Below are positions 23,110-35,465 of a stretch of 64,000 nucleotides of DNA, piece after piece. Within the stretch, counting starts at the first letter, position 1. Each line of letters begins with the position of its first letter. The notes below the pieces were generated by a model. It saw only the letters and a program-made list of their open reading frames with translations. It did no database searches and was not told where the DNA came from. Source of the DNA: Progne subis subis. Lineage: Eukaryota; Chordata; Aves; Passeriformes; Hirundinidae. The stretch lies in contig JAKJHU010001648.1 of assembly GCA_022316685.1 (NCBI GenBank), positions 1-64,000 of the forward strand, read 5' to 3'. Made by a program: the position numbers and the translations under genes.

Positions 23110-25330
23110 ACAGCCTGGCATTGAGCCCCTCTTAAAGGCAGGGCTTTTGGAGCCTGGCATCTCTCCCTGGAATGCTCCAGAGCTGCCAATCAAGAAACCA
23201 GATGAAATCTATAGAATGCTGCAGGACCTAAGAATAAGAAATGAGATTATTAAACCGAGGCACCCCACAGTCTCAGATCCTTACACCATCTGCAACCAGG
23301 TTCCCTCCTCACACTGCTACCATTCAGCACTTGATGGAAAAGATGCTTTCTGGGGATGCCCACTTACACAGGATGCTGAACAGGAGTTGGCCTTTGACTG
23401 GGAACAAGAGGAAAAGGAGAATATGATAAAGACATGGATGTTTCCTCTGCAGGGAGGCACAGAAGCACCAGCCTTATTCGGGCCAGCCTTGCAGAAAATA
23501 TCAAAAGAATTCACCTCACCCTCAGGAACTGAGTTAATGCAGGATGTGGATTAGTTCCTTCAATTAGAGGTGGTAGAAGCAGCCTCTGTGAAATGGCTCA
23601 ATGTTCAGGCTAAAAAGCATCTTGGAGTATTTAAAAAATATAGAGAAAATGGTGGAGAAAAAGGTTAAATACTTGGGATATATTTTGACTGAAGGTTTGG
23701 AGTGTATTGACCCAGAAAGGGTCAGGGGAATCTCAGAAGTAATGTCACTCAGGACTAACAAGGAGCTGAGACAATTCTGAGGATTAATAGGAAATTGCAG
23801 GACCTGGACTGAGGATTCTCTGTTCTAGACAGAACATTGTATGACTTTCTAACCCCAGACAGCCTCAATGTTATGGCAGGGACATGAGAAAGACAACAAA
23901 ACTTGAGAAAATTAAAAAAACAAAATGATAGCTGCCTCAGCCATGGCTCTTCCAGACTCAGAAAAGGAATTGGAATTGTATGTGAATGTTAAACAGGGCC
24001 ATGCCAAAGGAATCCTTGTGCTACAATATTTAACCCACTGGCCAGAGTGGCCCCCTCATTGTCTGCCCAATTGTGCAGCCACAGCTCTAAGGGGACCTGA
24101 GGCCTGAACACTGACAGCACAAGGAGCTCCTGTTGTTCAAGTCTGGCATCAAGTTCAAGCTTTGATAACCAAAAGAGCCGTGCTCACTTATTACAGTAAG
24201 AAACTTGTTCAGTGGCACAGGAGGATGCAGAATTGAGAACAGGGGAAGGGTTTAACCCAGCCTCCTGTTTCAACAGCCTGGACAGGGGCTGGCAAGAAAC
24301 CCAGGACTGCATTCAAGTGACAGAGCTCCAGACCCAGCCTGGGAGAGATTTAGGAGACATTCCCTGGCCTGAGGGAGAAAATCTGGTTATGGATGGGTCT
24401 TCAAGGGCAGGAGAAGGGAAAAGAGTTACAAGACAGGCTGTTATTTAGGAAAGGGAATTAGACAAAGCTCAGGTTACCGCCTGCACGGTCAGCTCAACCG
24501 GCAGAGCTGTGTGTGCTTGTGAGAGCCTGGCACTGAAATGCCCTGAGCAGGAAGGCTCAAATCTCTTCTGCTAACACCATGTCACCTAACAGGGTGTCAA
24601 AAGCAATTCTGACTTCTTCAGTAATCACTGCATCACTTAGTAAGGTATTTCTAAAATAAATCATTCCAAGATAAGGGATTGTGGAAGCAATAGACTCAGA
24701 TAGGGGAAGTCATTTGCCAGGAAAGATCCTTCAGGGCCTTATGGCAGCTTTAGGAATACAATGGGATCTCCACAACCCCTGGCACCCCCAGAGCTCAGAC
24801 CAGGTAGAAAGAATGAATGGGGAAATGAAGAAACACCTTTGGAAGCTGGTGAGAGAAACCAAGACACCATGGGTACCACTTTTGCCATTGACTTTAGCAA
24901 GAACAGGAGCCAGATCCAGGGCAGATATGCAATTAACTTCCCAGGAATTGAGCTTTGGAATTCTTTACCTTGCTAATTCTCCACCCAGTGCAGGGGGGAG
25001 ATAAGGGATGTGTATTTAAAGCAGTCTGTGGCCAGAATCCTGTCTCTGCTGAAATCTCTCCCACAGGAAGCTCGGCTGGCACAGACCCTGCCTTGGCACT
25101 TTGCTCTTCACAATACCCAACCAGGACATCGGGTCCTGCCTAAGGACTGGGAAGAAGCAGCACTGGGGGCCAAGTGGTGTGGCCCATTCCAAGTGTCCCT
25201 GAGCACAGAAACAGCCCCAGCACAGCTCAACACGGGGGGACCCCTCACCCTCGGCTCAAGGTCTCGGAAGCCCCGGAGATTTGGACGTCCCGGCTGCAGG
25301 CGGAGGATGGGAGGCTGCTGATATGGGAAA
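23110..25330 (+). pseudogene. pol: ERV-F pol remnant
   Basis: A gamma-type pol in pieces. The RT block at 23147-23550 (ELPIKKPDEIYRMLQDLR, then ALDGKDAFWGCPL) lacks a readable YxDD: the frame reads MQDVD and then stops at 23552. A later RT/connection block lies at 23640-24110. An RNase H start (MDGSSRAGEGKR) is at about 24390-24425. The integrase core at 24681-25004 retains IDSDRGSHL and HPQSSDQVERMN with the second acidic residue and the glutamate. The C-terminal integrase domain continues to about 25330. Part of RNase H and the integrase zinc domain are missing between 24480 and 24670. Confidence 0.78.
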
Positions 25331-25550
25331 TGTATAGGCATATGAAATTCAGAATTTGAGAAACATATAATGTGCTAAAACAGGTGAAGGGGAGAACAGA
25401 AATATATACAGCTTATTTACCAATTTTGTAAAAGTAGAGAAACAACTTATACCAGAACACTGTTGTGTAACTTGTTAAGTAGGACCAATTTACAGAACAC
25501 TTTGGAATTCAGTTGCTAGGTAAAGGCCACACAGACAAGATGTACATTGT

Positions 25551-26226
25551 TGTCCTAGGGTAACTTTATGATGCTTGTATCCCCAACTGTCTGTTTTGTT
25601 TGTGCTGTATACTGAGTTCTGCGCCTTTAAGACTGGTTCTAAGAGCAAGGAGAAGCGAGGAGTTTGTTTTGAGAAAACTGCCTGACTCCTACACATTCTT
25701 CTCCGGACAGTGTGTTTGGCTGAGGCTTGGAGAGACGGCAGGACAGAGATGATTTTTCTCTTTTTGTTTTTTTCCTTTTAGGTAGTTTCAGCTAGCTAGG
25801 GCAGAGAAGTTCCCTGGACTGTTTTTTTTTTTCCTTTTTCTTGGAACTGTTTAAACTTTCTCTGGACTGAAAACCCAGGGGAGCACTGGGGGCTTGCACC
25901 TGCAGCCCACCAGGGCCTGGACCTCGGCATTTTCCATCAGCGCCGGAGGGACTGGGACTGAGGAGAGACTGAGAGAGAGCTGAGCTACATCCACGGCAAG
26001 AACTTTCTCAATTTGCCATCTCACTCCAGAACGAGAGGTTTTATTGTTTCATATTATTCATTCTTTACACTTTTATGCACTTTGTTTGTTAAGTAAAATA
26101 GTTTTTTCCATTTTTCTCCAAAGAAGTTTTTTACCAGACCAGTTGGAGGGAGGAGCCATTTTGGATTGCTTCCCAGGGGTAACACCATTCAGGGGTTTTC
26201 TCCAAATTTGTCCCTAAACCAGGACA
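25551..26226 (-). mobile_element. ERVL-type solo LTR
   Basis: 676 bp with inverted ends TGTCCTAGGG on the left and CTAAACCAGGACA on the right. It is flanked on both sides by ATTGT (25546-25550 and 26227-26231), a 5-bp duplication typical of class III/ERVL integration. On the minus strand it starts TGTCCTGGTTTAGGG and has AACAATAAAACC near 26034-26044, so it is oriented minus. No internal sequence remains, so it is a product of LTR-LTR recombination. Confidence 0.88.
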
Positions 26227-26231
26227 ATTGT

Positions 26232-28429
26232 TAAACCTCAGTAAAGTGTTACACAGGTATTGTGAGGACCCAATAAAGCAGAACTAGTTAATTAAGAAAC
26301 CAGCAAGAACCAGGTTCCTGGATTTGGCCAGGACAAACTGACCTGGGAATTAGCCAAACCTTCCCTGGGCCTGCTCAGAGATGGAGGTCAAATAGTGAAC
26401 ACGGAGGAAGACTCCTTAGTTCATCAGACTAATTGTAATATAAAGCGCAAGGAGGCAGAGAGTGGGCAGAGAATGGGTGGGCAGGGAGCTGTAGCTTTGT
26501 GGGATCCAAATGTATTTAAACCTGGAACCTGTCTCAGCCAGGTACACATAATTGGTGGAAATATCACCTATGCGTCCCAGCTGGAATAAAACAAACCTGC
26601 TTTAGAATTTCTAACTGTGTAGTCCTTTATTGCCCAGTTCCCTGCGACTGACCCTGCACTGAAGGCAAGGCAGCAGCAGCCAGGGCTCCACAGCAGGGGA
26701 AGCCCCTGTGCCTGCCCACACATCCTCTGCTGCAATACTCTGCCTGGGCACCCTCCTTTGGCATCTCCAGCCACTGCGGGCCAATCCTTGCTGCCACTGC
26801 TGCAGCTTCAGGGCTTTCTGTGCCTGCACTCGCCACAGCTGCTGGGGAACACAACGGGACAATTCCACTCTGGGGCTCAGTCACACTCACACACTGGGCT
26901 GGCTGCCATTAAACTGCTGGAAAATATTCCAACTTTAAAATTATTTCTTCTTTTATTTCTCTACTCAGGCTTGATTTGCCTTTGCCCTGGGGAAAGGAAT
27001 TTTAAAGGTTTTATTTCAAGGGATGTTACACCACTGTACAGAGATGAGTTTCACATCTCAACAGACTGGGAAGAGCACAAAAGATACCCACAAAGATAAC
27101 GACCATCAACAAAACATCAAAGCCCACCAGCAAACACCAAGGAACATCTGCCCCAGACCCTGCCCCTGGAACAGTTGGAGACACCTGGTCTGGAAAAGGC
27201 TGATAAGGAAATCCAGGAGTGCAGACCTAATTAACATCACAGGCAAAGAAATCCGGCTCCAATAGGAAACCAAATAATATGAACTTCACAACTAGGAAGC
27301 AATGAACATGAAACCAATGGATTTCTCAGGGTTCAGACTGTTTAAAGTTTAGGAAAAATATAGTAAAACTCACATGTTGTGGAATGATTTTCTCTGCACA
27401 CCCGGGCTGTGTGTGGTTGAAATGATTTCTGTTGCACATCCTGTCCAGAACTGAGTAATGCCTTGACTCTTAAACACGAAAGATATTTTTGGAGGTTTTG
27501 GGGTTTTCCCACAGTTTCAGTGAAAACATTACAACTTCAGAAAAAATTTTTCGTAATAACCCTACTTTTATATTGTCAGTTAGGTTTGGGTCAGGGATGT
27601 AAGAATCAATTTTCAGTCCTCGGAGAAGAAGTAGAAAAAAACTTGATTGCTTTGGAATATTTTTGTGTATGTTTGTGTGTGGCTCTTAGTGATGGCAAAA
27701 TTTTGGTATGGACCTTTCGAGGTTCATCTTTAGCTTGCATTCTGCAAAACTAGAAGAGCTTTAAAGGTGACTCGTTAAGGCATAAACAGGTAATATAATA
27801 TCGTTTAAAAAAAATAAAAAGAAAAAAAAGATTGTGGGGAGAACACATGTGAATCATTCAATGGCTGTTCTGGAAGAGAAGCTTAGCTCCAGGCAGCCAG
27901 GAGAGGAGCTTTAGAAATGTAAATTAACACTGCTGGGGAAAAGTGTGCACAATGCCTCTTCTTGCCTGGGGCAGGAATTGGGCTGATTCCCTCTGCCCCT
28001 CAGCCCAAGCTCTGCCTGCTTGCTCAGATGGAATTTGCACAGCCAAAGGCAGAGCCCACACTCAGGATATCTGACTCTGCAACAGAAACTGGGGCAGCTG
28101 CAAAGGAAAACAGCAAATGGAGAATGCTGTGAAAACTTCACTAAAAGAACTGGCGGGGAATCATCCCTCTCCCCACTCCAACATGTGCTGTCACTGTCTA
28201 GGTCACACAGGGAGCATGAGAGCACTGGGGTGTTCTTGCTGCCACAAGGTCAGAGAAATCAGTTGGGAATCCAAGGATGTGATGATTTAATTAGAGAAAA
28301 GGATCAATTGATGCAGCCCTGGCTGGAGGGAGCAACCCAAAAATGGGGAAAAGATGAACGGCCACCAGAACAAATCCTACAACACCATGGAGCAGCCCCT
28401 GGGAACCCGAATGAATTCATATCAGGGGC
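26232..28429. other. Unassigned ERV-F interior, possible LTR or env debris
   Basis: Lies between pol and env TM of ERV-F, so it should hold the env surface region, but no frame is convincing. A stretch around 26270-26660 with AATAAA at 26585 followed by TCCTTTATTGCCC resembles an LTR R-U5 of another family. I could not find its partner or ends. Low-complexity A-rich sequence lies at 27805-27832. Confidence 0.3.
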
Positions 28430-28850
28430 CAGAGAACCCATTTACCATTTCAATGCCATAATGAGATGACAAGATGTCCTCGAAATAATAACCAACCAGA
28501 CAGATCCAGCTCCTGAGTCTGGCCGATCAATCCACTCAAATGAAGAACGAGACATTTCACCTTGGGATGGGATCAGATTATCTATTAGCAGAAGGAGGAG
28601 CACAGTGTGGAAAATTAAATGACTCCAGATCCTGTTGGCAAATAGACAACAACCTAAAAGTGGTGAAAGAGATAACAAAGGGAGTAAGAAAGCAGCTCAT
28701 GTATTGGTCCAAACGTGGAAAGGATGGGAATGGGACACGGGTTCGTGGTTCCCTGACACACCATGGGTTAAACAAATGCTTTTTCTCCTCTTCTGTGCTA
28801 CAGCAACTCTCATCTTTTGACCATGCACAGACACCTTGCTGAGTGCAGCT
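28430..28850 (+). pseudogene. env: ERV-F env transmembrane-subunit remnant
   Basis: Split over frames, the region gives VLEIITNQT, a heptad-like stretch, then SDYLLAEGGAQCGKLNDSRSC followed by WQIDNN, and a final hydrophobic anchor WVKQMLFLLFCATATLIF ending at 28820. This is the order of a gamma-type transmembrane subunit: helical region, disulfide motif, membrane anchor. The paired cysteine of the disulfide motif reads Cys-Trp, and frameshifts separate the parts, so it is not functional. Confidence 0.7.
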
Positions 28851-28989
28851 CATTCAGCACAGGAGCAAGGGGATGCAGGCGGCAGCCAGGCCTCCTGAGC
28901 CACAAACGGCTCCAAAAGGACAGGGAAGGAGGTCACTGAGAATAATCCCAAATCCAAACAGGAACCAGGAAAAAAAAACAGAGTCAAAT

Positions 28990-29420
28990 AGTGAATCTGC
29001 CTGGAGATAGGGCCAGGGACTTGGAGATAAGGAAGTAAAGGGAGAAACCATCAGTTTCAGAAAATGTTACTCATTGACACGGACTGCTGCTCAGCCAAGA
29101 TCCTGCTAAATTCCTGAACATCGAGAAGAAGAACAAAGACTGAACAGAGTCATGAATATGGGATGTTATACAAAAGGGGGGAGTGCATATTAAGGAGGAC
29201 ACGCAGTAGGCGGATCGGGAAGTCTCAACTTTCCAAGCACCTTCGCCACTGGGCAAAGGGAGAGGGAGATGCAGAAGGCAAAATCTGGATAAAAAGGAGG
29301 CTGCGTACTACAACGATCAAAGAGACCCCATGGCAAATGCCGCATGGCCTCTCCCTTTGTTCAGGAATAAAGTCACTTTTACAGGACTCCTCTGTCTCCT
29401 TTGGGGACAGAAACCTCTGC
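28990..29420 (+). repeat. ERV-F 3' LTR
   Basis: Diverged partner of 21090-21520. AATAAA at about 29366-29371 is followed by TTTTACAGGACTCCTCTGTC. It ends in CCTCTGCA, and CpG-rich host sequence begins immediately after. Confidence 0.8.
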
Positions 29421-30201
29421 AGGCGCGAATTTTCTCGCCCAGTGCCGGGGACAGGGCAGCCACCTCCGTGCTACCCACAGGAAGCGGGACGAGGCAGCGC
29501 TGCTCCGGCACCGGCTCCTGCCCAGGCCCCAGCGGCAAGGAGACCGCGGGCAGCCGCTCCCGCAGCGCCCTCAGGCCACGGGCAACACGGGGCGGACACG
29601 GCACAAGGAACCCGTCAGAGCCCCCGGACGCGCCCTCGGCCCGCAGCCAGCCCCGAGCCCCGGCACAACCCAGCGCGGCTCCCACCTGCGCTGGAGCCGC
29701 CTCCGAGCTCCGCCGCCGCCTCAGCGGGCTCCGGCCGCTGCCGCCGCTCCCGGGCCCGCACAGACGCTCCGCCAATGGCGGCTCTGCTGCGCCAGGGGCG
29801 CCCGGGGAGGGGGCGGCCCCGGGGCCGGGCTTGGCCCCGCTCTGCCCAATCAGCGCGCCACAACCACGAGTGACGGCACCATCGCCCAATCGCAGCCAGC
29901 GGCGGGCTGTGCACACGGCCCAGCCTCGGCCCGCGCTCTCCGCGCCCCCCGGGCTGTGTGAGGGGAAAGGCGGAGATGAGCAACAGCCCTGGCACGGGCC
30001 CGGGCCCGAGGCGGCGTTGAGCTGAAAACACAAACAAAGTTCTCCGCAGCTCCCGGCCCGCCTTTCCCAGCCCTGCGTGTTCGCTGCCACCGGCTCAAAG
30101 GAAAGCAGTCAGTTCTCCTACCCAGAATTAGGAGCGGCAGTGCAATGGCTTTGATTGTCCACAAAAAGGGAAACCCCCCAACGCCCTTCGGCTGAGTGGA
30201 G
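29421..30201. promoter_or_regulatory. CpG island, promoter-like
   Basis: About 600 bp of dense CpG with three CCAAT-type boxes (GCCAATGG near 29773, CCCAATCAG near 29847, CCCAATCG near 29885). Long frames on both strands are compositional. It ends at the ERV-D LTR. It could be the promoter of the minus-strand zinc-finger gene, pushed 8 kb away by ERV-F, or of a gene now lost. No exon with splice sites was identified. Confidence 0.45.
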
Positions 30202-30871
30202 TGACTCATTAAAGCAATATGGGTATTGATCTAGTATCGATACCTAACTGTGACGGACAAAAACTCTCTAACAGGTTCAAGTTAGAAAGTGTATGTTTAT
30301 TACGGCTGGGCTGCACTCGGGATATCTCCCTAATACCCGCTGCAAAATTTACAGGTAATTACAAAGCCTTTTATTTACAAAATGTTGAGTACCTAAAATA
30401 CAAATACATATTCATACCTCTGTCACCTCCTATTCCTCGCTTCATAAATTAATTGGCAAAAAAGCGATTAGGCATGTGTAGTTTGTTTCCTAAAATGAGT
30501 CGGGGCTCTATTCTGAGAGGGGTCACTAAAAATGAGGAAGTAAGATGAGTCTTTCTCGTTCTGACCTTTCTACTTTTTCAATGCATTTGTGACAAATGAA
30601 TCCTTGGTAGAACTTATAGTTTCCTGTGTTCAACGGTTCTTTTAAACAGGAAGTCTGCAGCTATTTTATGTCCTATTTACCACATTTTGGTTTTTGTTCC
30701 AAGCACAGCTACATAAACATAAAACTGACAAGCAGTGAGTTACTAAATCCGGGATAGCTTATCTAAGATCCGGCCTCTGTTAACTGCAAACAAAGCTTAC
30801 CTATATACTTCAGCTAATTCAGCAACTATTAATCCTTAAAGAATCCTTAATTCTTTAAAATTAATGTCTCA
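30202..30871 (-). repeat. ERV-D 3' LTR
   Basis: 670 bp, TGACTCATTAAAG to TTAATGTCTCA on the plus strand. Its first 350 bp match 38737-39089. The minus-strand purine tract AGAAGTGGGGAA (30872-30883) adjoins it. AATAAAC on the minus strand near 30296 is the likely poly(A) signal. Confidence 0.88.
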
Positions 30872-32739
30872 TTCCCCACTTCTTTGAAATGAGTAAATTC
30901 CTTTAGTCAGTATACAGAGTCTCCTTCATCTATCTAAGCCGTACAGCTAGTGTCTCTCAAGACCAAGCCATACACCTTTGACAGTGATGTTAAAGCTGCC
31001 ACTATCGCAGCATCTTCCAATTCTAAACAAGTATTACAACAGATAACACTTAACTTATGTTGATTCAAATAGGCAACACAACTATAGGGTGGATTAAGGC
31101 ATTCAGTATACTGGTTGCTGTCGGTGACCACTTGAAAAAGCACATCCCACTAATGATGAGACAAATGTTCCTTAAGCTTTTTAAAAACCCCTTTGATGGT
31201 GGCTGTAACATGGTGTATCGTAATTAATCTCTTTTTCTCTCTATCTCTAATTTCTTTTAAGATTTAGGTTGGCCTTTATATATTGATGTGATATTACAGG
31301 TGCCTGATAGGAAAACCACATTCTTTAATTCTAACAAAATTGTGAACACAAATTGAATTGAGTCTCATCTCCAATTTGGTTGTCTCTCTTTATGGCGGGG
31401 CATGCTGTCCTAAGGCAGACACAGCCTTGTCCTATATACACAAGTGAAGTTGTCTGCCTGAATGTGTTTCAAAGCGGCAAATGCTTTGGTCTGTGTCTAA
31501 ACATGTGTCTTTATCACTTTCTATCACATATGTACCTTCATTGTTTCTTTATAGAACAGGGCTCTAGGTTAATGGTTTGCCACTTTCCTCCAATTTCTCA
31601 TGCCCATATTCTGTGTTTAGGAGACAATACAGTCCCTTCATGGTTTAATCCTAGGGGAATCCTGGGTGAATTAAGTTTCCTGACACATATTACTTTACTA
31701 GTTACAGGCTTATAGGTGAAATTGACTAAAGTCCACTAAGACTGAAGTTCTCTTTCTATATTAGAGGCATTGTCCCAGACAATTTTGCAGATTTCAGCAG
31801 GGAATGTTCCTTTTCTAATTCCCTTGATAACTGCAGCAGCTACTGATTGCATCTACAGTTGTGCTTGAGTACACTCTAGAGCCAGGGAGATGTTTTCACC
31901 TAGCTGTGCCTAGTGCATTAATTATTACTTCATGATCTCGCTCTTCTGTGTTTTCTCATTCTGGTAACACTTCTAGTCCTGTTCCTAGCAACTTAGCCAG
32001 ATCCCTCTTATTCTTAAAATTGGGAGGCATACTTTTTGAACTCAAGTGGTCTAGTCTATAAATGAGTTCCTGAGAAATGGGGCACATTCTGGCTAAATGT
32101 AAAAACCATTTACTTGTACTCCTATTTTTACTTGTTTTAAAGATTGCTTCTGAACCAGCTTCTGAACTCCTGTCTTCTTAATAGCTTATGGCTTAATTTT
32201 GGTATTTCTTCCTCTACTTCTGGAATAGCTGGCACCTTGGTGATCACAGCCTTTCTTGGCACTGGTGGAGTAATTTTGGTCTGGTTCTTATGGAACTCAG
32301 TACATCCCTGAGTGATGTTAAAGTCAATGTCAGAGCCCCTTATCACACACCCCTCTATTTTGAGTCTAAACTCCAGACATTTACTCAAGCATTTATCTCA
32401 GCATTCAGGATCTGGATCTGGAGGAGTTTCATGGGTGGATGGTGAGCCTCATGGAACCCATTCTGTACAAATACATCCTTACATCCTCAAACATCTCTTC
32501 TCTCCTACAAGTTTGCATTTGTGACTTTTAGTATCTTGTTTAAAGCCTTACGAGAGTAAGGATCATAAGCTCTTCCTTGGTACCAGTGTATCTCGGTCAC
32601 ATTATACCTACGTGGTATTGCATTAACTCTTGTTATGGTTCAGGTAATTACTACAATAGTTACAACTTTCTACATTATGTCCATAATAACTATTAGTCCA
32701 TTCATTTGTTGTTCCGAGTGAGCTTCAGCTTTAGTTCGT
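30872..32739 (-). pseudogene. ERV-D 3' region, probable env debris
   Basis: About 1.9 kb between pol and the 3' LTR with no continuous envelope frame. A minus frame at 30934-31143 with CCNTCLELED and one at 32137-32388 with FNITQGCTEFHKNQTK (possible glycosylation sites) could be env fragments. No fusion peptide, disulfide motif or anchor was recognised. Purine tract at 30872-30883. Confidence 0.35.
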
Positions 32740-34949
32740 TATTGCCTGGTGTGACTTTCTAACTTCCTTCTGGGGCTTTCTTCACTCAGGAGTGATGGAT
32801 CCAGGCCTTCTGTTCTTTGATCCTGATTGCAGTGAAGGTAGTGAGGAGCACCTGGAATGGTCCTTCCCAGTGTGGTTCCAAGGTCTTTTCTGCAAAAGCC
32901 TTAACATACAGCTAATCCCCAGGTTGTACAATTATGTACTGGCCCATCTAGTTCTCTGCTTTGAGTTCCAGCCCCATATTTCTCAATTTCTCTAAGTTGT
33001 TTATTTAGGGCCACCATATATCGCAATAAAGTGTGGTCCCCTGTCTGAGGATATGGTGGCTGGAACTCCAAATCATGGTATTATCTCTTGCAACAGCGCT
33101 TTGGTCACCTCTCGGGCCTCAGCTGTCCTGGTAGGAAAGGCTTCTGGCCATCCTGAAAAGGTATCAGTTAACACCAATAGGTAACGATACCCTCCCTTCC
33201 TGGGCAGTCCTGTAAAATCAATTTGCCATTGTTGCCCAGGTCCACAACCTTTCCCAATTTGTCCCACTTTAGGCTTTGGGGTATTTTTAGGGTTAGTTCA
33301 GAGGCAAAGACTACACTGATGAGTTACTTGTATCACTGTGCCCTGCAATTTCCTGGCCATGATTCTTTCTGTCAAATGGTTATACAGGGCATCTATTCCC
33401 CAGTGTGTTTTGTCATGTTCCTTCTGTACTAATGACCACAACAAATAGGAGGGTACTACAAGTTTCCCTTCTTCTGTTATAGCCCATCCCTCCTGGGTAT
33501 AACTTGCCTTTTTGGCTTCAATAGAAACTTTTCCATCTGGAATCCTTGCTGCCTCAACAGCCTTATCGGGTACTTCACCTTTTGCTGCTTCTTTTGCCTC
33601 TCTGTCCACCAGCACATTCCCTTCTTCCAGTTCAGAGCTCACTTTTTGGTGTGCCTTGATGTGCATTATGGCTACTCTCTCAGGTAGCTGTACGGCATCT
33701 AATAGCCTCAGTATCTCTTGTGTGTGTTTAATACTCTTGCCTTGTGAATTCAGCAGTGCTCTTTCCTTCCAGATGGCTCCGTGAGCATGAACCACCCCGA
33801 ATGCAGACCTTGAGTCCCTGTAGATGTTAATGGTCCAGACTCTATTACCTCCTTGCTTGTGGTAACTGCGTACCCAGCATGTCTTCTTCCACTGATGACA
33901 TAGCTGCTTCCATCAGCAAACAGGTCTCAGCATCCTCAAGCGGGGTGTCCTTCAGATCCTGGCGGCTGGAGTAGGTGGCTTCAATGGTCTCCAGGCACTC
34001 ATGGATCACTGGTTCTCCCGTGCTCCAGCTGAGGAAGGAAGCTGGGTTCACAATGTTAGCTACCACAATTTCAACATCATCTTGTTCAGAAACCTCTGTG
34101 GGGAGAGCCAATGTCCCCCTTTTGCCTCAAGGACTGCAGACATCGTGTGAGATACTAGCACAGTCATCTTCTGGCCTAGGGTGAATTTGCGTGCCTCTTA
34201 GATGTTTATTGCTACTGCTGCAACTGCTCTGAGGCACCTTGGCCATCCTTTAGCTGCTGTGTCCAGTTGTTTGGAAAGACAAGTCACTGCCCTCTGGTAC
34301 GGGCCTAAGTTCTGTGCTAATATTCCCAAGGCAATCCCTTGCTTCTTGTGGGAAAACAGGAAAAATGGATTACTCATGTCTGGAAGTCCTAGGGCTGGAG
34401 CTGACATAAGGGCTTTCTTTAGTTGGTCGAAGGCTTGAGTTGCTTCTTTTGTCCACTGAAGATCTCTGCTCCCTTCCATGATCAAGTCATACAGAGGTTT
34501 AACAAGCAACCCATAGTTATAAATCCACAGTCTGCACCACCCTGGCATGCCTAAAAGGTTCTTAGTTCTTTCACTGTCTGAGGTTTCAGGGTCTGGTATA
34601 TTGCTTCCTTGCGATCCTGCCCCAAAGTCCTTTGTCCAGCACTCACTTTATAACCCAGGTAAATAACTGTTTGCCTCACTATTTGGGCTTTCTTCTGGGA
34701 TACTCGATACCCCTTCAGGCCTAGAAAGTTTAGGAGGCTTACCGTCCAGTCCACGCATGTCTCCTGGGTCCGGGTGGCTATTAAGAGATCATGCACATAC
34801 TGGAGTAACTGTCCTTCTCCTGGTGGAGGTTCCCAGGACTCTAAATCCTTGGCAAGCTGCTCCCCAAATATAGTGGGGGAATTCTTGTACCCCTGCGGTA
34901 AGACACCATGTGGGCTGAGTTTTTCTCTAGTTTTAGGGCTTTCCCACTC

Positions 34950-34955
34950 GAATGC
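34950..34955. repeat. Target duplication of the solo LTR, left
   Basis: GAATGC, repeated at 35466-35471 on the other side of the LTR. ERV-B at 11283-11294 has the uninterrupted sequence CAATGCAAAAAT. Confidence 0.85.
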
Positions 34956-35465
34956 TGTAGAAATGTCTTCCTCCTGCTGCTGAGGACTCCAGGACGGTGT
35001 AGATGAATGTAGACGAGAGATCTCTGAAGCTGGGTTTTAGAAGAAGAAGTTTATTGTATGGGACATGAGGCCTTGCTCGGAGCCGCCAGGCGCAGCTGTA
35101 GCATGGCCTTGGAAGGTGGGGGAAGCGAGAGATAAGGGAATTCCAAGAGAGGAGCAAAGGAGAAGAAAACAAAGAGACAAGAGGCAGAAGAAGGAGGGAG
35201 GCCCACTCTCGCAGCCCCCTGATGAGGGGTCTCGAGGTGGGCTGTAACAGGCTTGTGCCAGTGGGGTTACAGATACTTGATACTTCAGGGCGGGTTACAT
35301 GTGTGGGATGAATCATACATTGGGGGTTGTTTTTGCAGGCATCTAGTAGCTAGGACATCTCAAACATCAAAACTTACTTTCAATTCTATCTCAGTTACAG
35401 GTTTCACATTCTCAGAATCTAAGCAATCATAATTATAGGGCTTTCTGGCTTCATCCTTCCCAACA
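34956..35465 (-). mobile_element. Solo LTR with 6-bp target duplication (ERVK/beta-type)
   Basis: 510 bp, TGTAGAAATG to CTTCCCAACA on the plus strand, flanked by GAATGC on both sides. The 6-bp duplication fits beta- or alpharetrovirus-type integration. AATAAAC on the minus strand at 35049-35055 shows it is oriented minus. It inserted into the reverse transcriptase of ERV-D after that element was in place. Frames inside it are not coding. Confidence 0.88.

Larger units (their letters stand above)
21090..29420 (+). mobile_element. ERV-F: old gamma-type ERV
   Basis: A plus-strand element bounded by two diverged LTRs of about 430 bp, with decayed pol (23110-25330) and the transmembrane part of env (28430-28850). 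The LTRs differ at many positions and have small gaps, so it is the oldest of the six ERVs here. An ERVL solo LTR (25551-26226) inserted later. I could not resolve a target duplication or primer site. Confidence 0.8.

Noticed and set aside
29317..30209. Frames of up to 250 codons in the CpG island
   Set aside because: Open on both strands, Ala/Pro/Arg-rich, start inside the ERV-F LTR; no protein family.
34933..35316. Minus frame of 127 codons in the ERV-D region
   Set aside because: It lies mostly inside the solo LTR defined by exact GAATGC duplicates, so it is not pol.
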